Shown here in pieces: positions 1-5,193 of a stretch of 5,992 bases of DNA (the stretch's first letter is position 1; each line of letters begins with the position of its first letter). Location of the stretch: positions 1-5,992 of the forward strand of contig URJI01000125.1 of the NCBI GenBank assembly GCA_900548215.1, given 5' to 3'. The position numbers and the translations under genes were made by a program. The DNA comes from an uncultured Coprococcus sp. (GTDB lineage Bacteria; Bacillota; Clostridia; Lachnospirales; Lachnospiraceae). The notes below the pieces were generated by a model. It had not been told where the DNA came from. It worked only from the letters and a program-made list of their open reading frames with translations, and searched no databases.

Positions 1-67
1 ATACGACGATGAACAGGCGGAATGCCTGATAAAATCTTGGGTGTTTTAACTCTAGAGATTGAAACAT
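1..67 (-). CDS. N-terminal fragment of an unidentified protein (runs off the left edge)
   Basis: The minus strand carries AAAGGAGG (about 82-75), a short spacer, then ATG at 67-65. The frame stays open for 22 codons to the window edge and begins MFQSLELKHPRFYQAF, then turns hydrophobic (RLFIVV). The ribosome binding site is as strong as any in the window, and the start lies 38 bases after the radical SAM stop codon, so it is probably the third gene of the same minus-strand operon. The hydrophobic turn at residues 17-22 could begin a membrane segment, but too little is visible to assign a family. It does not look like the start of a TatD-type nuclease, the partner expected next to this radical SAM family, because the early His-x-His metal motif is missing. 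Confidence 0.6.
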   Translation of the reverse strand, partial: MFQSLELKHPRFYQAFRLFIVV

Positions 68-105
68 AGCGGTACCTCCTTTGTAAGTGTCACTGTAAAT
101 TACGG

Positions 106-765
106 TTAATTTTCAAATGGGCGGACCCTCAAAGTCACGCCTAAATCCTTGCATATCTGACGGCACTTCTCGATCTTGTCTTCGGGCATGACCTTGTCAA
201 CAACGGTCATGACAACGTGTGGCACGTACCTTTTGGCAAGAACGGCAAAATCCTTGATGGCCGCGTAGGACTGGATCCCATAGCGTGATCTGGTCAGCTC
301 AAGAAATTCATTTTCATCAGGGGCGTTCAGGGATATTGATACAGTGTCGAATCTGCCCTCAAGCTCAGGTGTGACATCTCTTCCATATATAAGATTGGCA
401 AGTCCGATGGTGTTGAGACGGACTTTGAGATTGGGATATGTGTTTTTCAGTGAATCGATCACCGCGCACACGTCTTCAAGTCTCTCAAGAGGCTCGCCAA
501 ATCCACAAAATACAAGTTCATTGATGATATTCAGGTCATACTTTGAGAAAAGTTCCAGAACCTCATCTATGGAAGGCTCGCCATCCTTCAGCCAGAGAGT
601 ATTGTTCTCCTGCTGCTTTTTTGTCTGCCTCAGGCAGAACACACAGCTGCATGGACATTTGTTTGTCATGTTTACATATATATTTTTGCCTGTGAGATCC
701 CCGCTCTTTGCAATGTCGAGGTAACCTTCCTCACCGACTTTTCCGGTTACAGTGTATAAAACCAT
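106..765 (-). CDS. TatD-nuclease-associated radical SAM protein
   Basis: A predicted 219-aa cytosolic radical SAM enzyme. The 4Fe-4S/SAM motif is CxxxCxxC at C37, C41 and C44, preceded by a beta strand ending in NMTNKC. GFGEP (88-92) fits the SAM-contacting GGE-type motif, and VRLNTIGLANLI (about 115-126) is the strand-4 region typical of the TatD-linked radical SAM family (TIGR04038 type). The protein is short, stops after the core barrel, and has no SPASM or other C-terminal cluster domain. The family's substrate is unknown. I chose the ATG at 765-763 because GGAG lies 9 bases upstream; the in-frame ATGs at 780 and 834 have poorer sites and would add residues the family lacks. It sits 103 bases after the pyridoxamine kinase gene and 38 bases before the next start, consistent with an operon. 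Family assignment is confident, reaction not assignable. Confidence 0.85.
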   Translation of the reverse strand: MVLYTVTGKVGEEGYLDIAKSGDLTGKNIYVNMTNKCPCSCVFCLRQTKKQQENNTLWLKDGEPSIDEVLELFSKYDLNIINELVFCGFGEPLERLEDVCAVIDSLKNTYPNLKVRLNTIGLANLIYGRDVTPELEGRFDTVSISLNAPDENEFLELTRSRYGIQSYAAIKDFAVLAKRYVPHVVMTVVDKVMPEDKIEKCRQICKDLGVTLRVRPFEN

Positions 766-800
766 AGTTAGTATCTCCATATAATTAAAATTGTGATATT

Positions 801-818
801 GCTGTGATAGAACACAGC
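801..818. repeat. Perfect 6-bp inverted repeat in the kinase-radical SAM gap
   Basis: GCTGTG (801-806) and CACAGC (813-818) are exact reverse complements separated by six bases. The repeat lies 35 bases upstream of the chosen radical SAM start. No U-tract follows on either strand, so it does not look like a terminator. It could be an operator or a small hairpin in the operon mRNA. Confidence 0.4.
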
Positions 819-858
819 TCAAATATACATACAATAAAAGTATGTCGCGTAAAAATGG

Positions 859-872
859 ATGACAAATGTCAT
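859..872. repeat. Perfect inverted repeat overlapping the kinase stop codon
   Basis: ATGACA (859-864) and TGTCAT (867-872) are exact reverse complements around a two-base centre. The right arm contains the TGA stop of the kinase gene (871-869). It is a possible operator for an internal promoter of the radical SAM gene. Its shortness and tight centre make chance plausible. Confidence 0.3.
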
Positions 873-1696
873 GCCTCTGTCAGGTCTTTCATGTACATCT
901 CAAAGCACAGTCCCCAGTTCTCTGGAACATTGTTCTCAACGCAGTAGCTTATGCACTTTGATACATATGAAGCGGCCTTCTTCACGGACTCATAGACGCT
1001 GTGTCCGTTCAGATACATACCCGCAATGATGGCTGCGATCACATCTCCGGTGCCGCTCCTGTCGCCGCCGATCCTGTCAACCATGACCATCTGGAAATCC
1101 TCATCCTTGTTGTAGATGAAGTTGGCTATCTGCGTCTTATTGAAATGTATTCCTGTCACAACGATATGTTCCGGTCCCTGCTCCGCCAGGGTCATGCACA
1201 TTTGCCTTAGCTCGTTCACGGTCACAGTGTGCTCCGGATATGGAAGATCAAGGAGGGTGCAAAGCTCCGTCAGATTAGGAGTGATAATGTCGGCATATTT
1301 TACAAGCTCCTTCATCTTGCTGCACATAGACGCGGTATAGGTTGGGTACAGCTTGCCGTAGTCACCCATGACGGGATCAACGATAACAAAATTCTTCTCG
1401 TTTTTAAAGTATTTGATAAAGTCGATAACTATATCAACCTGTTCCTCAGAACCGAGAAATCCTGTGGATATGGCATCGAACTGCAGCTCCAGATCCTTGT
1501 AGGTCTGGATATAATCCCGCATTTTTGGTGTGTAGTCATCAAAGTAAAATATAGGAAACTGTGTATGTGTAGACAGTATTGCCGTCGGAACAGTGACTGC
1601 CTGTATCTTCATGGCGGACACTATCGGCGCCATGACAGCGATGGAACATCTTCCAAATCCTGTAACATCATTTATTAGAGCGATTTTTTTCTGCAT
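869..1696 (-). CDS. pdxY: Pyridoxal/pyridoxamine kinase (vitamin B6 salvage)
   Basis: A complete 275-aa cytosolic kinase of the ribokinase superfamily, predicted to phosphorylate pyridoxal, pyridoxamine or pyridoxine with ATP on the route to pyridoxal 5'-phosphate. In order I see: an N-terminal strand and glycine turn (INDVTGFGRCS, 8-18), HTQF (44-47), GFLGSEEQ (79-86, close to GYLGSAEQ of E. coli PdxY), DPVMGD (107-112), TPNLTE (139-144), and the anion hole GGDRSGTGDV (210-219), where D218 is the expected catalytic base. Length is normal and no key motif is missing. The start at 1696 has GGAG 8 bases upstream. A sigma-A-like promoter stands about 30 bases before it, so it is probably the first gene of a minus-strand operon with the radical SAM gene. 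ThiD-type hydroxymethylpyrimidine kinase is the main alternative, but the HTQF and GFLGSEEQ motifs favour PdxY/PdxK. Confidence 0.93.
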   Translation of the reverse strand: MQKKIALINDVTGFGRCSIAVMAPIVSAMKIQAVTVPTAILSTHTQFPIFYFDDYTPKMRDYIQTYKDLELQFDAISTGFLGSEEQVDIVIDFIKYFKNEKNFVIVDPVMGDYGKLYPTYTASMCSKMKELVKYADIITPNLTELCTLLDLPYPEHTVTVNELRQMCMTLAEQGPEHIVVTGIHFNKTQIANFIYNKDEDFQMVMVDRIGGDRSGTGDVIAAIIAGMYLNGHSVYESVKKAASYVSKCISYCVENNVPENWGLCFEMYMKDLTEA

Positions 1697-1727
1697 CTTA
1701 GTTCTCCAAATTCAATAAATATAGTAG

Positions 1728-1756
1728 ATTTTATCATCAAATACAGGTGTGTTCAA
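1728..1756 (-). promoter_or_regulatory. Candidate sigma-A promoter for the pyridoxamine kinase operon
   Basis: Reading the minus strand, TTGAAC (1756-1751) matches the -35 consensus at 4 of 6 bases and TAAAAT (1733-1728) matches the -10 at 5 of 6, with an ideal 17-base spacer. Transcription would begin near 1721, giving an untranslated leader of about 25 bases. Confidence 0.5.
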
Positions 1757-1764
1757 TATTTGAA
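1752..1764. repeat. Perfect inverted repeat over the -35 of the kinase promoter
   Basis: TTCAA (1752-1756) and TTGAA (1760-1764) are exact reverse complements around TAT. The left arm lies within the -35 hexamer of the candidate kinase promoter, where a repressor would block polymerase. Operator function is inferred from position alone, and short AT-rich palindromes are common by chance. Confidence 0.3.
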
Positions 1765-1835
1765 TTCCGTCAGATTAAGTAAAATTTATGTGTAAAAGAG
1801 AGAGAATATGTAGAATTTCCGCATTGCCCCATATA

Positions 1836-1865
1836 TTGATAAGTAGTAAAATATAACCATATTTT
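1836..1865 (+). promoter_or_regulatory. Weak candidate promoter for the leader and c-di-GMP gene
   Basis: TTGATA (1836-1841, 5 of 6 to the -35) is followed after 18 bases by TATTTT (1860-1865, 4 of 6 to the -10). Alternatives in the same AT-rich stretch are TATATT (1832-1837) and TATAAC (1852-1857), both lacking a well-spaced -35. A promoter somewhere in 1800-1895 is expected because the leader begins near 1902, but the exact one is uncertain. Confidence 0.3.
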
Positions 1866-1901
1866 GCTGTATTGGATGTGTCAGGTTTTATATGAAAACT
1901 T

Positions 1902-1911
1902 GACATGTAGC
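1902..1911 (+). repeat. Direct repeat GACATGTAGC, copy 1
   Basis: The ten bases are identical to 1960-1969. With flanking bases the two copies read CTTGACATGTAGC and CTTGACGACATGTAGC, differing by a three-base GAC. The core ACATGT is self-complementary, so in RNA the two copies could pair with each other and close a junction around the hairpins between them. Confidence 0.6.
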
Positions 1912-1926
1912 AAAGGAGGCACGCTG

Positions 1927-1968
1927 ATGCGTGCGCAGGTCATCAAGCTTACGCTTGACGACATGTAG
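1927..1968 (+). CDS. Short leader ORF (13 codons) before the c-di-GMP gene
   Basis: ATG at 1927 has AAAGGAGG (1912-1919) seven bases upstream, a near-perfect Shine-Dalgarno at ideal spacing. It encodes MRAQVIKLTLDDM and ends at TAG (1966-1968). The stop abuts the first base of stem C (1969), so a ribosome stopping there would cover and melt the 5' arm of that stem. There is no run of one amino acid of the kind classical attenuators use. The same frame stays open after the TAG (RQSFAEGKFCMAGVQEE) to a TGA at 2020-2022, two bases before the main start. It may be a regulatory leader peptide, a remnant of a longer small gene interrupted by the amber codon, or a ribosome-loading device. The ORF and its site are certain; translation is inferred. 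Confidence 0.5.
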   Translation: MRAQVIKLTLDDM

Positions 1969-1969
1969 C
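1960..1969 (+). repeat. Direct repeat GACATGTAGC, copy 2
   Basis: This is an exact copy of 1902-1911, starting 58 bases downstream. It contains the last sense codons and the TAG stop of the 13-codon ORF and joins stem B to stem C. Confidence 0.6.
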
Positions 1970-2024
1970 GCCAGTCATTTGCCGAAGGCAAATTTTGCAT
2001 GGCTGGTGTTCAGGAGGAATGAGT

Positions 2025-2360
2025 ATGAATGAAGTAGTTTTAAAGATATATGTCTTTTCGTCAATCATAATAGCCGTCATGGATATTATACTGGCGATGA
2101 AATCCATAAAAAAGAATAAGACGACGGGAAGGTTTCTGGGACTTGCCTGCATAGGAGCCGCTATAGTCGATATCAGTTATCTTATCAGTATTATAAGCGA
2201 TTCGTATATGGTCATGTCTGTCATGTCGAGTATATATTTCGTGAGCATTGATTATATGCTGGTATGTCTGCTCATATTTATTGTTTATTTTACAAAAGGA
2301 CGTTTTTCAAAGTGTGGAAGAGCGGCGATAGGCGTATGCTTTTTTTTTCTGTCTGTATGA
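2025..2360 (+). CDS. N-terminal 7TM fragment of the c-di-GMP sensor, cut short by a frameshift
   Basis: A 111-codon frame encoding a membrane protein with helices at about residues 8-25, 36-56 and 60-90 and the start of a fourth at about 99. AGGAGG (2012-2017) lies seven bases before ATG 2025, which fixes the start; the ATG at 2019 is too close to that site. The frame passes through nine T (2340-2348) and stops at TGA 2358-2360. Reading the same DNA with one T fewer continues as FFFCLYEIVIFAINPF and runs without a stop into the large enzyme frame at 2425. That completes helix four and supplies helices five to seven, giving a seven-helix sensor module of the kind found before PAS and kinase or GGDEF domains (HisKA_7TM-like). 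I therefore read this as the first part of a single gene (2025-5151), not an independent protein. Alone it would lack half its helices. Confidence 0.85.
   Translation: MNEVVLKIYVFSSIIIAVMDIILAMKSIKKNKTTGRFLGLACIGAAIVDISYLISIISDSYMVMSVMSSIYFVSIDYMLVCLLIFIVYFTKGRFSKCGRAAIGVCFFFLSV
2340..2348 (+). other. Nine-T run where the sensor gene changes frame
   Basis: The coding strand reads C, nine T, C. Upstream translation is in the frame of 2025 and downstream translation in the frame of 2425. Deleting one T (or adding two) joins them into a 1041-codon frame. The joined sequence is good membrane helix, and the downstream frame is open right through the run, so the break can be placed here. The cause may be a homopolymer sequencing error, a true mutation, slipped-strand phase variation, or transcriptional slippage. 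A -1 ribosomal shift would lead into the third frame and would not repair the gene; only +1 or -2 would. Confidence 0.85.
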
Positions 2361-2424
2361 GATTGTAATATTTGCCATAAACCCATTCAAAAATATAGCG
2401 ATAGGGTATGTCAGAAGAGACACC

Positions 2425-5151
2425 GTGATAGCGAAATACAGCTATGATATGAAACCGCTGTATGATATGCATCTGGTTTTTTCATATGCGCTGGTGGGAA
2501 TGGTACTCATACTCCTTGTAAAGAAACTTTGCAAGATTCCACATGAATATCGTTTGCAGTACAGCAGTGTCATCCTGGGACTTCTTGCACTCGTTGGGAT
2601 AAATGCAATATTTCTCTACGTTCCGGGAGCGGAGGTGTACAAACTTCTGGATTATTCCATCTGTGGCTACAGTCTTACATCATATATTCTGTACTGGAGC
2701 TGCTTTAATTATTCAACCCATGGAATGCTCAACAAATTAAAGACAAACATATTCGAGAATATAGGTCAGGGAATAGTTTTGTTTGATTATAACAATCATT
2801 TGATCCTGCACAATGACAGGGCAGATGATTTCCTTGGAAAGGAACTCCTCTGCAAATGTGAGAATCTGCAGCAGTTTCTTGAGACGTATGATCTGTCGGT
2901 TGATCTTGCAGCTGATGATGACAGTTTTTCTCTGCAGTGTTATATAAAAGGTGATGATGGAGACAGACCTTTAAGGTGCGATATCAGAAGGCTTGACAAC
3001 AAGGAAGGCCGTAGACTTGGTCAGATGTTCGTATTTTCTGATATATCTCTGGAGACGGATATGCTTACAGGATTCCAGAAATGGGATAGCTTTCAGAGAC
3101 TTGCCAAGGAAGAGGTGGACCATTTTACGTTTCCGGTTGGAGTGGCAATATGCGATATAAACGGATTGTCCGTGATCAACAGCACGCGCGGTAATCAGGC
3201 GGGTGACCAGAGGATAAATGCACTTGCGGGCGTCATGAGAAAGAACTTTCCGGAGAGAACATATTATGTCAGGGGTATTGATGCGCACCTGATAGCACTT
3301 TGCAGTCACAGCAGTGAGGAAGAGATGGCTGCATGTGTCGAAAAGGTCAAAGACCAGTATGATGGAAGTATACAGTATGCAGTGGGGGTGGCTGCGGATG
3401 AGGATGAGGGACAGAGCATAGTCGCTGCAATCCTTGATGCGGCAACAGCCATGAAGACAAAAAAGCTTGTGGACAGTGAATCATCGCACTCAGATATGCT
3501 GACATCGCTTATAAGGGCTCTTGAGGAGTGCGACAGCGATACGGAACAGCATGTGCGTCGTACACAGGAGATGGGGGCTGAGCTTGGTAAACGAATAGAA
3601 CTCTCGGATATCCAGCAGAGTAAGCTGGCGCTACTCTGTCTGCTCCATGACATAGGGAAGGTAGGAGTTCCTATGGAGATACTCAACAAGCCGGGAAAAC
3701 TCACGGATGAGGAATGGAAGATCATGCGTTCCCACGTTGAGAAGGGATACGAGATTGCCATGAGCAACACCGAGCTCAGACAGATCGCGGAGGAGATAAG
3801 GCATCATCATGAGAGATGGGATGGCAATGGATACCCGGATGGACTGAGCCGTGAGAGCATACCGGTTCTGTCACGTGTGATCGCGGTGGTCGATGCATTT
3901 GACGCAATGATCAATGACAGACCTTACAGAAAGGGAATGCCGATACCAAAAGCGATAGAAGAATTAAAGAGCTGCGCGGGCAGCCAGTTTGATCCATATA
4001 TAGTTTCTGAGTTTATCAGGCTTGTCTCAGAGAAGTATGCGAATTCACTGGAAAATGAATCAAAGCAGAGGGCTGCTGATGGTGGTGCCGGTGCAGATGG
4101 TAATGGAGAGAATGTTGGTGATCGAACTGCCCCAGGAGATGGTCTGGCGGACCCTGATGGTGATGGCGCCAGCACAGACGACGGACAGACAGAGATCCGG
4201 ATCATGGCGCGCAGACAGATGGTGGATTCTACTGAATATGGCAAGGATGCGTTTCGTGTACATACAGTAAAATATAGCAGATATCTGGTGGATGAGAACT
4301 GGAGGATCATATCTGTAGATGATAATTTTGAGGAGCTGACGGGTTACAGCAAGGAGGACATAGAGAATAATATCATAACCCAGATCGACCTTATACCGGA
4401 TGAGGATAAAACGGAATATCTCTGTCAGGTAAATGCGAATCTGGCAAAGAGTACATTTGTATTTCAGGAACACAAGATACATCGGAAGGATGGCAGGGAT
4501 ATATATGTATTATGCTCTGGAAGAATGTTTTATGATTCGGCAATTCAGAAAGACAGAGGAGAAATAGTAATAGTGGATGTATCAAGTACATATGCTCTGA
4601 AGATGCTGACAGATGCGGAGCAGAATAAGGCAGATGTGAGACTCAGAAACTGGGAGAACACCTATCGTACAGATCCACTCACAGGACTTTTGAACCATGC
4701 GGCATTCAGAAGTGACATGGAGCAGAGACTTCTTGAGTGTACGCACACAGCGGTGATGATCATGATGGATGTAGACAGATTCAAGCAGTACAACGACACC
4801 TACGGACATCACAATGGCGACAAATATCTTGTCCTTGTAGCACAGACACTGCAGGCGGCACTCCGCGGTGATGACCATGCATGCCGTATGGGCGGTGATG
4901 AATTTGCAGCCATGCTGTTCTTCAACAAGAGTGTGTCTGATGATGTGATAAGGGAACGTGCCCAGCAGATATTTGACAAGGTGAACCTGACTGTGAAGGC
5001 CACAGAGGGAGGAACAGGAATCTCCATGGGTGCGGTGATCGCAAGAACTGAACTGACATTCAATGAGATGTATGAGGAGGCGGATAACGCCCTCTATGAT
5101 GTTAAGGAGAGTGGAAGAGGCAGGATTGAGGTGAAGAGGCATGGGGAGTAG
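2425..5151 (+). CDS. c-di-GMP sensor enzyme: PAS, degenerate GGDEF, HD-GYP, PAS, GGDEF (rest of the frameshifted gene)
   Basis: A 908-aa frame counted from GTG 2425, probably the continuation of the gene begun at 2025. Residues 17-36, 46-69 and 76-94 are membrane helices. A PAS-like domain (about 110-205) and a degenerate GGDEF (about 210-335, signature replaced by GIDAH at 284-288) follow. The HD-GYP phosphodiesterase (about 375-530) keeps HDIGK (H408, D409), HHE (461-463), DGNGYP (466-471) and DAFDAM, so c-di-GMP hydrolysis is expected. A Gly/Asp-rich linker (about 548-592) leads to a second PAS (about 615-730) and an intact GGDEF cyclase (about 745-905) with GGDEF at 823-827, the metal-site DVD, and an RGDD I-site at 814-817 five residues before it, indicating product inhibition. 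Catalytic domains face the cytoplasm. GTG 2425 has only a weak ribosome site, supporting the one-gene reading. Both opposing activities look intact. Confidence 0.92.
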   Translation: MIAKYSYDMKPLYDMHLVFSYALVGMVLILLVKKLCKIPHEYRLQYSSVILGLLALVGINAIFLYVPGAEVYKLLDYSICGYSLTSYILYWSCFNYSTHGMLNKLKTNIFENIGQGIVLFDYNNHLILHNDRADDFLGKELLCKCENLQQFLETYDLSVDLAADDDSFSLQCYIKGDDGDRPLRCDIRRLDNKEGRRLGQMFVFSDISLETDMLTGFQKWDSFQRLAKEEVDHFTFPVGVAICDINGLSVINSTRGNQAGDQRINALAGVMRKNFPERTYYVRGIDAHLIALCSHSSEEEMAACVEKVKDQYDGSIQYAVGVAADEDEGQSIVAAILDAATAMKTKKLVDSESSHSDMLTSLIRALEECDSDTEQHVRRTQEMGAELGKRIELSDIQQSKLALLCLLHDIGKVGVPMEILNKPGKLTDEEWKIMRSHVEKGYEIAMSNTELRQIAEEIRHHHERWDGNGYPDGLSRESIPVLSRVIAVVDAFDAMINDRPYRKGMPIPKAIEELKSCAGSQFDPYIVSEFIRLVSEKYANSLENESKQRAADGGAGADGNGENVGDRTAPGDGLADPDGDGASTDDGQTEIRIMARRQMVDSTEYGKDAFRVHTVKYSRYLVDENWRIISVDDNFEELTGYSKEDIENNIITQIDLIPDEDKTEYLCQVNANLAKSTFVFQEHKIHRKDGRDIYVLCSGRMFYDSAIQKDRGEIVIVDVSSTYALKMLTDAEQNKADVRLRNWENTYRTDPLTGLLNHAAFRSDMEQRLLECTHTAVMIMMDVDRFKQYNDTYGHHNGDKYLVLVAQTLQAALRGDDHACRMGGDEFAAMLFFNKSVSDDVIRERAQQIFDKVNLTVKATEGGTGISMGAVIARTELTFNEMYEEADNALYDVKESGRGRIEVKRHGE

Positions 5152-5193
5152 ATTTAAGGGCGTCTGATTTGTGAAAGGTTCAAGGTATTGCTT

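Larger units (their letters stand above)
1902..2017 (+). promoter_or_regulatory. Structured 5' leader of the c-di-GMP gene, possible cis-regulatory RNA
   Basis: Three hairpins lie in series before the main start codon. Stem A is GCACGC/GCGTGC (1919-1924 with 1929-1934, four-base loop). Stem B is a ten-base arm pair with one mismatch (1939-1948 with 1953-1962, loop TTAC). Stem C has an outer helix of eight pairs including two G-U (1969-1976 with 2001-2008), a one-sided bulge (1994-2000), and a perfect inner helix ATTTGCC/GGCAAAT with a GAA loop (1977-1983 with 1987-1993). ACATGT at 1903-1908 and 1961-1966 could pair to close a junction around A and B. Stem A touches the small ORF's ribosome binding site and start; the main AGGAGG (2012-2017) lies just outside stem C. 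I recognise no known riboswitch class. The pairing is seen in sequence; the regulatory role is inferred. Confidence 0.55.
1697..2024. other. Divergent intergenic region with a structured leader on its right side
   Basis: This 328-base stretch separates the minus-strand kinase operon from the plus-strand c-di-GMP gene. Its left part (1697-1765) holds the kinase ribosome binding site, promoter and a palindrome. The middle (1766-1900) is AT-rich with no convincing gene, only candidate promoter hexamers. The right part (1902-2017) is a structured leader with a 13-codon ORF. I found no tRNA-like or mobile element end here. Confidence 0.7.

Noticed and set aside
344..1678. Plus-strand open frames opposite the radical SAM and kinase genes, up to 149 codons
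   Set aside because: They overlap genes with clear family motifs, lack ribosome binding sites and domain features, and read as shadows.
1684..1690. Run of seven T (A7 on the coding strand) in codons 3-5 of the kinase gene as another phase-variable tract
   Set aside because: The kinase frame is intact, Lys-Lys-Ile coding explains the run, and seven is not unusually long in such DNA.
1900..1928. Perfect -35 hexamer TTGACA at 1900-1905 as a promoter for the sensor gene
   Set aside because: At 17 bases downstream the hexamer is GCTGAT, a poor -10, and transcription would begin inside the small ORF, past its ribosome binding site.
1977..1996. Intrinsic terminator or attenuator: hairpin ATTTGCC-GAA-GGCAAAT followed by T
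   Set aside because: Only four T occur, one of them within the stem, and the sequence then turns GC-containing. The stem fits better as the inner part of stem C.
1902..2010. Known c-di-GMP riboswitch (GEMM-I or GEMM-II)
   Set aside because: The hallmark conserved stretches and the tetraloop-receptor arrangement I know for GEMM-I are absent, and I could not fit the GEMM-II layout either.
1995..2024. TTG at 1995 as the start of the membrane fragment
   Set aside because: No ribosome binding site precedes it, and the AGGAGG at 2012-2017 would be inside the gene. That site is correctly placed for ATG 2025.
2340..2360. Programmed -1 ribosomal frameshift on the T run
   Set aside because: The downstream enzyme lies in the +1 (or -2) frame, so a -1 shift would not reach it.
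2971..5142. Minus-strand and alternative-frame open frames within the c-di-GMP gene, up to 186 codons
   Set aside because: They are antisense or out of frame to a gene with several intact catalytic motifs; their composition is not protein-like.
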